Both the position numbers and the translations under genes were made by a program. Below are positions 15,901 through 25,000 of a stretch of DNA of 31,757 nucleotides, piece after piece. Each line of letters opens with the position of its first letter. Within the stretch, counting starts at the first letter, position 1. The notes beneath the pieces were generated by a model. It was not told the DNA's origin. It did no database searches and was given only the letters and a program-made list of their open reading frames with translations. Source of the DNA: a virus. The DNA is taken from the IMG/VR virus record IMGVR_UViG_3300028596_000047, positions 1 through 31,757 of that record. One strand, 5' to 3'.

Positions 15901-17396
15901 TGTCCGTTGTCCATCTCAACGTGCTGATATTGGGTGCCTTTACGCATGAAGAATGCGTGCTCAGCAACACTGAGATTACCTTCGCGGGCGCGCTGATCCA
16001 AGGCCAACTGCACGCCAGCTGCTGGGGTAGAGAACGGGTCTTTTTTCGTGGAGACTTCCGCAGACGCTTGTTCTTGTTCGAGTAGCTTGTCGTCTACTTC
16101 GGAGTTCCACTCTTGATCAGTCGCAAGATCAGTTCCGATTCCCGAATCTCCTGCGGCTTCCTCCAATGGTTCCACAGATCCTTCAGGTTCGCTGAGAACA
16201 TCAAGGAGAGGATTGCCAGTGCGAGGAGCTGCCACAGGGCGAGCCGAATCATCGATCGTTTCTTGTCTGTCCGATGGGGGTGTTGATCCTTCCCCTTCCG
16301 CAGTTCCCGCCGCTCCTTCAGCCAGAGCGGGATCCTTCGTCTCGGTTCCATTGTCGTCTTCCCTTTCCGGTTCGATAACACCACCGCGGGAAAGTGTCAT
16401 CAAGGCTAAGTAGAAACGCTTAGTAGCGTTAAGTCGTTTCTGGTGGCCTAGACGGTGACTCTTACTATCCTTCTTGGCCACCTGACCTTCTGCGAGGTCT
16501 TTTTGCTCCTTGCTTTGTTTTTCCAGATAGCGCTTGTCGAATTCGTTATCCAACCACTCTTTGATGGTGGCGTAATGGATAACCAGACACCGGCTGTCGA
16601 ATACAAAGACAACGTGTAACGCTTTCTGTGCCGCTTCAGTCAGTTTGTTGAACTGGCTGTACTCATAGTCACCAAACAGCATGGCCATGAGATCGATCAA
16701 CCAGTACGAACCTTCTGCCTTGGTCAGACGCACAGTTTGGTTGCTAGGGACAGGTAATCCCTTTTCGGTATTGAACTTGGCGATGTAATGGTCGTAATCG
16801 ACCAGCATCTCCGTCCAGCCCGGGAAATTGATGGGGAGATCAATCCGCATGAACTGATGACGATCCCCCCGAGCAGCCTCTTCGTTAATACCCTTCATCA
16901 AGGCATCGAAGTGGTTGTAGTAGCGTTCGAAGTTGACGAAGATACCAGGACGTTGATTCCACAGTTTGTCCAGCAAGCCGTAACTCTTCACAATGAGGTT
17001 ACGTTCTTTCCGGTAAACGGTGTTGATGTCCTTGGTCCAGTTGTAGTTGTAATGCGAAGCCCGATAAGCCTGAATGGCTTTACGGATCTCGATTACCAAC
17101 TTACGACCATTGCCCATGACTGGGTTGTAGTCGCTGACGAAGTCCAGGAAGATATCGCCCTGGAAGTTACTGATGAAAGCCTCAGAACGGCTAGGACCGA
17201 TTTCCAAGGTGTTGTTTGGGAAGTAGTGGACCAATGACATCCGTGGCAAACTGATTTCACTGATCGGTAAGAAACGTGGATTCATCAGTTCTTGGCGCTT
17301 GCGCATTACAAACCAACGGAAGAACTGCGCGTATTGAGCCGCGAGCGCTTCGTCACCGGTCACTGCATCCAGTTTCGGATCAGTTCCAAAAATCAT
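12996..17396 (-). CDS. Phage multisubunit RNA polymerase, beta-like subunit (undivided)
   Basis: A 1466-aa protein. Residues 1-340 have no bacterial beta counterpart that I recognise. Residues 340-460 are an acidic Pro/Ala/Glu/Ser-rich, probably disordered stretch. The beta-like part follows: GTFMVDGVKSHMQLQRRERP (about 611-630) matches the GTFIINGxERV core. PGQAVLKVGYM...TYEDSIAVSQRIA (about 1213-1245) matches the GYNFEDAI block, with E1234 and D1235. KYVVGNQMKGTAGTIMEF...FKGMFNRM (about 1397-1437) matches the C-terminal GDKxAGRHGNKG...PSRM block, though its key lysines differ. In phiKZ the beta subunit is split in two; here it is one chain. It starts ATGA-coupled to beta'N. Next to virion genes, it is likely the virion polymerase, injected to start early transcription; the non-virion enzyme is less likely. 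Confidence 0.9.
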   Translation of the reverse strand: MIFGTDPKLDAVTGDEALAAQYAQFFRWFVMRKRQELMNPRFLPISEISLPRMSLVHYFPNNTLEIGPSRSEAFISNFQGDIFLDFVSDYNPVMGNGRKLVIEIRKAIQAYRASHYNYNWTKDINTVYRKERNLIVKSYGLLDKLWNQRPGIFVNFERYYNHFDALMKGINEEAARGDRHQFMRIDLPINFPGWTEMLVDYDHYIAKFNTEKGLPVPSNQTVRLTKAEGSYWLIDLMAMLFGDYEYSQFNKLTEAAQKALHVVFVFDSRCLVIHYATIKEWLDNEFDKRYLEKQSKEQKDLAEGQVAKKDSKSHRLGHQKRLNATKRFYLALMTLSRGGVIEPEREDDNGTETKDPALAEGAAGTAEGEGSTPPSDRQETIDDSARPVAAPRTGNPLLDVLSEPEGSVEPLEEAAGDSGIGTDLATDQEWNSEVDDKLLEQEQASAEVSTKKDPFSTPAAGVQLALDQRAREGNLSVAEHAFFMRKGTQYQHVEMDNGQTLEEFMRVTPEELKELKNDAKIEANFTTILDESMLQSRAKVLKQGYAKKFMLKDMVHMLVGIQNAGIALNNFKHEVVNSVEGRYGILSVQFHPVNGEQSTHVIRYPMVEDDGTFMVDGVKSHMQLQRRERPIRKINRWKVALSSYYDIRLMVTRSQKVVDDMGLWLAKQILLRGQEGVLEFNRGSKFNQNYQAPRIYSAIATKFQWIKVDEFTFDFRIDKLLEENPSFKKHLKKDDFLVGVHNGNPLTMDSYGNVYNGGVEVGTIEGLMGINTTKAPIEYASINIGGYPFPIGVVLCYYFGIDKLLSVTKATTRSVPNGTRPKLTEDEYMISFNDEHLIFNRREKFASMIFGGLVKLNNISNFSKSDLNNNGVWGPLMADPKVKTKHFREMKNLFDLFIDPITKVELQKLGHADSFHYLLLDAVEMLETDYTRHEVELEEQRIVGYERFAGHIYAEWCKSVRMYRNKGNDRKHKLEFNPDAVVMKIITDTSVNLVEEVNPIHQLKDQEEVTFGGTGGRSEITMVQRARVQLDSYRGVISEANKDSGKVGYVTYTTSDPLLEDYRGNLALKEKPSLTSLSSVTGNLAASITKDDTKRAVYVSTQWSQAATAKNYTWNITRTGYDSIIPHRTSELYSKVAREDGKVTEVSNDQLTVTYSDGTVDKYPLGLVIGEASGEHHRHTRVTDLKVGDKFKKGDVIGFDEEWFARDPFNPGQAVLKVGYMARIALLENQDTYEDSIAVSQRIAGTSITPYLNDARFSMQANQGVLMHVKVGDEIDYDAILCEIEDSHVMGGFSEGNHVASDINRLGIRQIRSKYHGKVIKVDVKYNAPAEDMSESVKKLITKADKERKRTMETEGKDPVTGAVNNNLNVAKPVIPPGMLVVTIYIESLDGSTTADKYVVGNQMKGTAGTIMEFPLTTRDGREVDMMISFKGMFNRMVLSLRDKIGMNELTSNFSKLAVKVYRGEK

Positions 17397-19015
17397 TTAC
17401 GTTTCTCCATACCGCTCGTCGCGGCTTTCAAAACAAACAGAATAGGTTCGTTAACGGGGTCATACAAGAAGTTCCCGTTACCGCTGATATAGTACTCGCG
17501 TTTCCCGAAGAGGTCGATAACTTCAGCTTTAGAATCCTCGGCACATACCGAGTTACTGTTCAGCTGGTCACCGTCGTGGTCGGAGTCGAGTGCGGCTTCA
17601 CGGGTCGGGTCTACCGACATCGCATCGAAGTAGTCGACTTTACCTGTCTTCTTTGGATAACGTGGCAAGACCTGAATGACTTCACCAGTCGTGTCGATCA
17701 AGTTACGCTTGGTCGAACCAATGGTGGTCAGCAGGTTAACCTTGGCTGGGAAGATCGAACCGATACCAATGATGGGGTAACGAGTCTGCTGGGTCATCTG
17801 CAAACGGATGGCTTCCTGGCAAGACAAGTAGAACAACTCCATGTAGGTGATCGGCGAAACCAGTTTACGGTCTTTACCTTCTGGCAGGTCGTTGATGTCG
17901 CTGAGGACACAGACTTCTTTACCATCGTCGTACACCAGAGCCAAGTAGTGACCGCTGATGATGATCGGCTTGTTACGCAGGTTGACGTTGGAGAAGCCGT
18001 TGAACAGCTTGCCCATACCGGTGGCGGTGGTCCACTTGTCTACCGTGGCTGGCTGCACTTCGACATACTCGTATTCGAGGGTCTTGGTGTTAACCAGCTT
18101 AGCGCTCTGACTACCTGGGGTGAAGATGGGCTCCAGGTACTTGGTGGTCATCGCATGGATACAAACGTACTGGTAGTTCAGCAGCGCCTGGTACAGACCC
18201 ATGTCGACACTGTTAGGGCTGACCCCGTCGTCTTCGAACAGGTTGCTACGCGAGACCTTACGCGCAGTAATCACGTTACGGGTACCGCCCACTACAGCAC
18301 GGGTCGACATACGGCGTTGGAGGATACCTCCCTTACCGCCTTGCAGACCAAAGATGTACTGGTCAATGTCGTTAAAAGAACTCTGCAAACCCCAACGTAC
18401 CGAATCGTATAACGGGTTCTCGGTATCTTCCTTATTAGCCACGGAAATAACCCGGGTGCGGAAGATCAGTTTGCGGTAGTAATCGGTGATCTCCGGTTCA
18501 CTGGGAGCCCCGTTCGGCAAGAACTGAATGTCTCGAATACCGGCTGGAGGGACCAACACCTTGGTCGTCAGGGCGATGTTGCGGAACATGTCAACCGCTT
18601 TCACCCGCTGCTTCCGTTTATAGGAATCGGTCGTGGTAACGACCAAATCATAGAAGTGCCGGACAAAGAAACTGAAGCCTGTCTGGCCATCAATGATGTT
18701 GGATTTTATGAAATCTTTGGACCCCTCGTCCCAAACCGCGTATTCCGTCCCTTTGAGAATACCCAGGTAGAGGGATTTTATTTGACCCAGTGCCTTCAGA
18801 TACGAAGGGTTGAAAATGGGCAGCTTAACGTCAATGTAAGCTTCGGTTTTATCCCGTTCCTTGGATCCCATCTTTCCGAAGATCTCCAAGGAATACAGAC
18901 CCTCGTCATTGAGGTTCTGGGTCATGCCCTCGAACGCATCCGTGGACGTAACCTCTTTGTAGATCCCAGGGACAATCGTCCTGGGATCTAGCATGGTTAA
19001 ATTACTGGGTTTCAT
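17393..19015 (-). CDS. Phage RNA polymerase beta'-like subunit, N-terminal half
   Basis: A 540-aa protein. DSDHDGDQLNS (477-487) is the beta' metal site NADFDGDQM, with D479, D481 and D483 as the Mg-binding triad. After it, NFLYDPVNEPILFVLKAAT matches NILSPANGDPIIVPSQD, and the chain ends there. The bridge helix, trigger loop and jaw are therefore missing and must be encoded elsewhere, as in phiKZ, where beta' is split into gp180 and gp80. The protein forms half of the catalytic centre with beta, which is translated directly downstream through an ATGA overlap. The frame is open upstream to 19294, but the ATG at 19015 is the first start outside the divergent lysin gene. The ribosome binding site is weak (AAGAGA). 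An inverted repeat lies in codons 10-19. Confidence 0.9.
   Translation of the reverse strand: MKPSNLTMLDPRTIVPGIYKEVTSTDAFEGMTQNLNDEGLYSLEIFGKMGSKERDKTEAYIDVKLPIFNPSYLKALGQIKSLYLGILKGTEYAVWDEGSKDFIKSNIIDGQTGFSFFVRHFYDLVVTTTDSYKRKQRVKAVDMFRNIALTTKVLVPPAGIRDIQFLPNGAPSEPEITDYYRKLIFRTRVISVANKEDTENPLYDSVRWGLQSSFNDIDQYIFGLQGGKGGILQRRMSTRAVVGGTRNVITARKVSRSNLFEDDGVSPNSVDMGLYQALLNYQYVCIHAMTTKYLEPIFTPGSQSAKLVNTKTLEYEYVEVQPATVDKWTTATGMGKLFNGFSNVNLRNKPIIISGHYLALVYDDGKEVCVLSDINDLPEGKDRKLVSPITYMELFYLSCQEAIRLQMTQQTRYPIIGIGSIFPAKVNLLTTIGSTKRNLIDTTGEVIQVLPRYPKKTGKVDYFDAMSVDPTREAALDSDHDGDQLNSNSVCAEDSKAEVIDLFGKREYYISGNGNFLYDPVNEPILFVLKAATSGMEKRK
18961..18989. repeat. 10-bp inverted repeat near the divergent RNAP/lysin starts
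   Basis: AGATCCCAGG (18961-18970) and CCTGGGATCT (18980-18989) are perfect inverted copies separated by 9 bases. It lies inside the first codons of beta'N, 26 bases downstream of its ATG and 51 bases upstream of the lysin ATG. In the beta' mRNA it would form a hairpin close to the start; as DNA it could be a binding site. No T tract follows, so it is not a terminator. Confidence 0.5.
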
Positions 19016-19040
19016 GTTCTGAATTCTCTTGGAGTTGGAT

Positions 19041-22000
19041 ATGAGTGATAGTTTTGAATTAGACAACGACTGGGGGGATGATCCGTTCGAAGGCGATATG
19101 GACTTCGATATGGACTTCGACAACCCCGGTGGTAATAAGGGGTTTTTCCGCAGCGCTGTAACAGGATTCTTAAACGGTATTGTCGATCGCACGGTAGGTA
19201 GCACTGACGCGCAGATCGACACCCTGAAACGTGTTTTGCCTAATACCTGGACTCCAGCCTTCCGTAACCTGCGGGAAATGAACGACCGCCGCAAGCAGGT
19301 AATGGAGGAAATGAAGAATAACAGCTACCAAGCTGTGCAAGATCTTCAGTACTTGGCTGAGCGTGCTGCAAAAGCTTCCGCAGGAAAGGTTCCTAATAAA
19401 ATCTCCGAAGGCCTGTTAGGGTTCTCGCAACGCGACTTTTCCAGCTGGGAAGATCGCTCGGGGATGGGCGACGATGACACCGTTCGCATGGAGGATGTGC
19501 AGGAAGGAGACGTCCAAGCCATCCTGCAAAATGAAGACGCCAACTCGATGTTGGACCGTCAAACCATGGAGTCGGTCGGTGCCCGTACCATTCGTGCATT
19601 GAACGAAGTAGGTGGTCGGACTATTGGTGGGATGCACGCCATCACCCAAACCACCATGCGCACCAACCAGCTGCTGGAACATCTCCTCGATTACCAACGT
19701 CGTGTTAAACAACGCCACGACAACATGCAGCTTAACGTACTGGCCCGTCATTACCTGACCAGCGCCAAGTACTACAAGTTCATGGAAGCGTCTAACCACC
19801 GTATCGTTAGCGAACTGAAAGCTATCTCCAAAGCTACTCAGATGTCGGACTACGAGAAGACTTCCCACAGCGATGCTTTGAAGCGCTCTGTACGGGAAAG
19901 CGTGTTCAACACGGTGAAAAGCAAGTTCGGCGGTATCTCCGAGTTCCTCGAAGAGAAGCTCGGTCAAGATGCCCGCGAAAACGCTACCGGTGGTGCAGCA
20001 GATATCCTGAGCAACATCCGCATGGTCGCCGAGATGACCGAGGGCATGCCCCTTAACTTCGGTTCCATGGCGGGTAACGCTGCCGCAGGTATCTTCCTCA
20101 ACAACTTGCCTAAGCTCATCCAAATGCGTAAAGGGCAAGAGTACCTGGCTAAGTTCAAGAAACAGTTCCCTAAACTGTCTAAGTGGGCGGAAGACGCTTA
20201 CATTCGTTTAGAAGATCTGGGCAACGTTTCCAGTTACGTGACTGGCAACTACAAAGAACTGGCTAACACCCTGTCGAAGCACTATCAGGGTGGGTACATG
20301 TTCGAGGAGCATGACGACTACGACGATTACCTTGCTTCTGTTCCTAAAGGCAAGGACCCCGTCACCAAAGCGCAGTGGTACATCATGCGCACTGCCAAGC
20401 GCCAGATCAACAAAGGCGCCGGGGCTATCTTGGACAACGTTTGGCAACCAGACGGTACCAAGTACAGCCTAACCCAACGCACTCTGGCAGACGGCCACGA
20501 ACGTCAGATCTGGACCCGTCGTAGCGACCGCACCCTCAACGAAGAGATTCCACGTTGGTTTGGTTTGCTACACCAGTCGTTGGAAAAGATCCGCACCGGT
20601 AATGACAACCTGCGTCCTCTGACGTATGACTATGTCCAGGCTAACTTCGTCACGGCTAAGCAGCGTGATGCGATCGCCCTGAACCGTGTACTGGACCGTA
20701 ACCAGCTGCAGTCCCAAGCACAGATGGCCAACTCGATGGCTGACTCGCTTGATGAACAAGGCATGCTCAGCAAGAAGGCGAAACAAGCCCTGGCTTACCA
20801 GTTGGCACGCGACGCTGACCGCGATCTTGGCTTCAACCCCTACAACTACTTCAAGCTGGACGAAGAAGAGGGGATGGACAAGAAGACGGCTGAGGAAATC
20901 CGTAAGGTCATGCGTGGTACCTTTGGTATCGGCGACGATGACTTGAAAGCCTTCTTTGAAGGTAGCGAAGCGGATCGCCTGAAGAAAGCCACTTACATGC
21001 CGACCGAAGCGGGGCGTAAGAAACTGACCGGTATGGCGGACTCCGCTCGCCTGTTGGCTGACTTTGTACCAGACATCGCTGAGCGTCTCGACATCCTGAA
21101 AGGCAACGGTTACTACGAAGCCTTGAAGAAGTCTGGTGTAATTACCACGTCGGCTCACGGTACCGAAGAAGTCAACGACGAGCTGGTTTGGAAAATGCTT
21201 AAGGAGTTCATCAAGAACCCTGAGCGTAAGACGGCCATTGTCCCTGAAGACGATGCAATCGATCCAACCCGCCCGTACACTACGCAACGTACCACTACCA
21301 TTAAAACTGGTCGTGGTAAGAAGGAGAAAGAAGAAACTATCCAGATCCCCTCTAACGTAATTAAGTTGGAAGGTCTGGATCAGCTCATGGGTAGCCTGGA
21401 CGGTTTGAAGGATCTGAACAAGAGCCTCAGCCAAGCCAGCGAAGGTTTCAAATCCATCGGTACCTTGGGTGACAAGATCGACCTGACACCTGTTAGTAGT
21501 CGTATGGACCAGTTGATCACGCAAGTGACCAGCCTGGTGGCATTGAACACCACCAGCAGCGAAACCTTAACCAAGATCCATGAAGGCCTGCCTCGCCGTC
21601 GTCGTCCGCTCAGTGACACCGAGCAGAATGAGATTCAGCAAGGCAAACGCACCATCATGGACCGCATTAAACAGTTCTCCTTCAAGGACATGTTTAACAA
21701 AGGGGTGGAGAAACTCCTGGATAACGAACCACTGATCCTGGGTGGTTTGTTGGGTGGTCTCGCTGGGGTTGCATTCCACGACCCTAAAGCGGCTGCATTG
21801 ATTGGTGGCGGTATGGCTGCGGCAGCTGTTTACAGCAAGATCCGCACCATGGCTAAAGCACGTACACCGGAAGACGATCAAGACCTTTATGAGGAAGGCT
21901 CGGAAGAACCTATCCTCGAGGCTAAGCGTTTGCAGGCGGGTCAGTACTACGACCTGGCTAAAAGTAAACTGATCAAGAGCTGGAAGGACATCTCCGGTTC

Positions 22001-25000
22001 TATCAAGATCGTTAGTACGGATGCTTACAACGGCACGATCATTGGCGCTCGTCGTTTGGCCAACAAGCTGTTTACTGCTGAGAACAAGGAAGTATTCCTC
22101 AGCGGCCTGAATAAGCTGCGTGAACTGCTGTTGAAAGGTTTCCGTTTCCTGGATCCAATGGGTCGGGCTAGTAAGCTCAAGAACGCTATATCCAAGCGCT
22201 TCTTCCAGATGGATGTGTATAAGGAAGGTGCCGACGCCCCTACCCTGTTGGGTAAGAGCTTTGATGGCGGCGCTTACTGGAAGAAAGACAAAGACGGTAA
22301 ACCTGTTGTACTGAAAGGTTGGAACGAGATCGACGGCCCGGTCTATGACCGCGAAGGCAACGTACTCATCACCCAGGAAGAATACGACCGCGGTTTGGTC
22401 ACTTCGATGGGCGTTAGTATTAACAAGATGGGTGCTTTGACTCGTAAGGCTTCTGCTTGGACCTGGGACATCGCTAAGAAGTTCGGGAACAAAGCAGCAG
22501 AGTATGCGGGTGTTGCCAAAGACAAAGCCATGGATACGTTCAAGGCGGACTATTCCCCTATCGTTAACTCGGTTGATCGCATCTACCACTTGCTGCGCGA
22601 GCACTGGGGCTACAAGGATGAACGACCGGCGGTAGAAATAGACCCAGAAGGTCCTGTAGCTGCCCCTGCAGCTGAAGAACCTGCAACCCAGCCCGAGACC
22701 AAGCCTGCTAAGGAAGCAGCCCCTAAGAAGGCTCCCCGTAAGCGTAAGGCTAAACCAAAGGCTGATGATCCGACCGCACCAAGTGCAGAGGAAGTAGCCA
22801 GACGGGAAGAAGCCGATCTCAAGCCTGAGGGTGGTGACAAATACACCCTGGCCAATGGCATTCGTAAGAAAGTCAAGGCCATGGGCGCTGAGAAGGCTGA
22901 AGAAACCGCTCGACTCAACTCGGCAGCTGACCAAAAGACCAAGAAGGAAAAGAAGAAGAAAGAGAAAGTCCAAGACGCTATTATCGACATCGCCAGCGGT
23001 ATGGGCTTTGGTGATAAGGAGAATAAAGATAAACCGAAAGGTCTCTTTGGGTTGCTGGCCAGTGGTATCGGCGGCATCTTCTCCGTAGTGTCCGGGATCA
23101 GTGCTTTCTTTACCAAACGTCTGTGGGGTAGTTTCAAACTCCTCGGTACTTTTGCCTCGATTGGTATCAAAGCTTTGCCCATGATGGTAACGGGTATTGC
23201 TGCGGTGGCCAAAGGCATCATGACGTTGGTGCAAACCCGCAGTATTACCCAAGCTGGTGGAGAGGTATTAGACACTGTCTTGAACCGTGATCCAGCGGAG
23301 CGCCAAGAACGTCGTAATCGTCGTGGTCAGAAGAAGTCGTTTGGTGGTAGCCTGAAGTCTGGTGGTTTGGCCTTGGGTGTAGGTCTGGTAGCTGACCAAG
23401 CCATGAATGGCCTGATCGATTCTGGATTGGTATCGGAAGACGGGTTGGCAGCTAATGCCGCCGACGTTGTGTCTACTGCAGCCACGGTTTACGGTGGTTA
23501 CCAGTTGGCGGCAGGTGTGGCTGGACTGATGGGCACAACAGTGACCGGTGCTGCTATCACCGCAGGCGGTGCACTGTGGGGCGGCGCCGTGGCAGCAGGT
23601 GGCTTCTTAGCACCGTTGCTGTTTAACCCCTTCACCCTTGGCGCTATCGCGGTTGGCTTGGCAGGTTACGGCCTGTACAAGTTCTTCCAGGCGGGCAAAG
23701 GTACCCAGCTGAAGATCCGTCTGACCCAGTACGGTGTGTCCGATGTTGAAAGTGAACTTGCAGAGAAAGTGCTGAAGGCTGAGCAACTGCTGCAAGAGTT
23801 CGTAGTAATTGGTAACGGTAGAGCGTCGATCTCCAAGAGCGCGCCTATCGAGGAAGTGTTCAAGCTCTTCATCACCGATCCAAAAGACAAGAAACAACTT
23901 GGTGATGTCTTCACGTGGTTTAACGGTCGTTTCAAGCCAGTCTTCTTGACCTACCATGCTTGCCTCGACGTTGTGAAGATGAAGACCCTCAAGCAGTATG
24001 ATGAGGCTCAAGGCCAAGACGTCTACAAGGTCGCTAAACAGGCGCATGCGGCGTTGGTTACTGTCATGCCGTATCCGTACTCGATCGTAGCCAAGATCGA
24101 CGCTGATACTCCGCTCATGGGTGAACGAGACACTGTGATCCGCGTCAACAACTTCATGGAGGAGTTGAAGAAGTACAGTGATCGCAAAACGGACTCCGAT
24201 GAGCTGGCACCTGTTGCAACACCGAAGAGTGAGAAAGCCCTCATTGAGGAAAAGAAAACCCTTGAGAAGAAGTTGGAGGACAAGAGCAACTTCGCTTCAG
24301 GGTGGGATGGCGTTAAACAACGCAACGAAGCACACGCTCGCGTAAAACAAATCAACTCGCAGCTACAAGGCCTTAACTCGGAGTTTAAGCTGTCTCCGAT
24401 GGTCAAGCAGATCTGGATCCAAGACCTGCTCCCCGATGACCGAGCCATGGATCTCCTTACGGCGATTCGTGTGGCGTGTTACGGCAACGACGAGGACATC
24501 CCTTGGCGTGTAGAAGCAGTGCTGCGTTTGGAACGGCATTGTGAATCGTTGTTCAAGTTTGATGGCCAAGAAGTTAAGTTCACTGGCCAAGTGGGCGACC
24601 TGTACGGGCTCTTCAAAGAGTCTTTCCGTTTAGACAAAAACGATAACGGTGATAACTGGTGCCGGTGGTTCCGCGACCGCTTTGCTCCAGTGATGTCCAC
24701 CTACGTGCAAATGGTGGCGAACTATCGCAAGGGTAATCCAGGGTTGGTGTGGAAATCCCTCTCGACGACAGCTCGTTACGAAATTGCCAAAGCGCTGATC
24801 GAGACTAAGGTAACGATCACTAAGGCGTTTATCGTCCCAGTCTGGAACGTACGGGCGGCTCCGTTCGATGGCGCTTCATCTCCGAGCAAACCCGATAAAG
24901 TAACGCGGATGCTCAAGCTGTTGAGTGAAGCAGCTACCCAAGCCAAACTGCGTGACCCTGAAAAGGAAGCAGGGAAAACCAACACGCAAACTTGGGCCAA

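Noticed and set aside
13593-16085. 830-codon open frame on the plus strand opposite the RNA polymerase beta gene
   Set aside because: It is the antisense shadow of beta. The product is rich in V, H, Q and F as expected from complementing GC-ending codons, has no recognisable motif and no ribosome binding site.
19029-19041. TTG start for the giant lysin at 19029
   Set aside because: The GGAG that serves as ribosome binding site for the ATG at 19041 lies after this TTG, so the ATG is the better start.
21567-23252. 561-codon minus-strand open frame opposite the giant lysin
   Set aside because: Shadow of a strongly biased gene. The coding evidence (GH19 and M15 motifs, clear start) is all on the plus strand.
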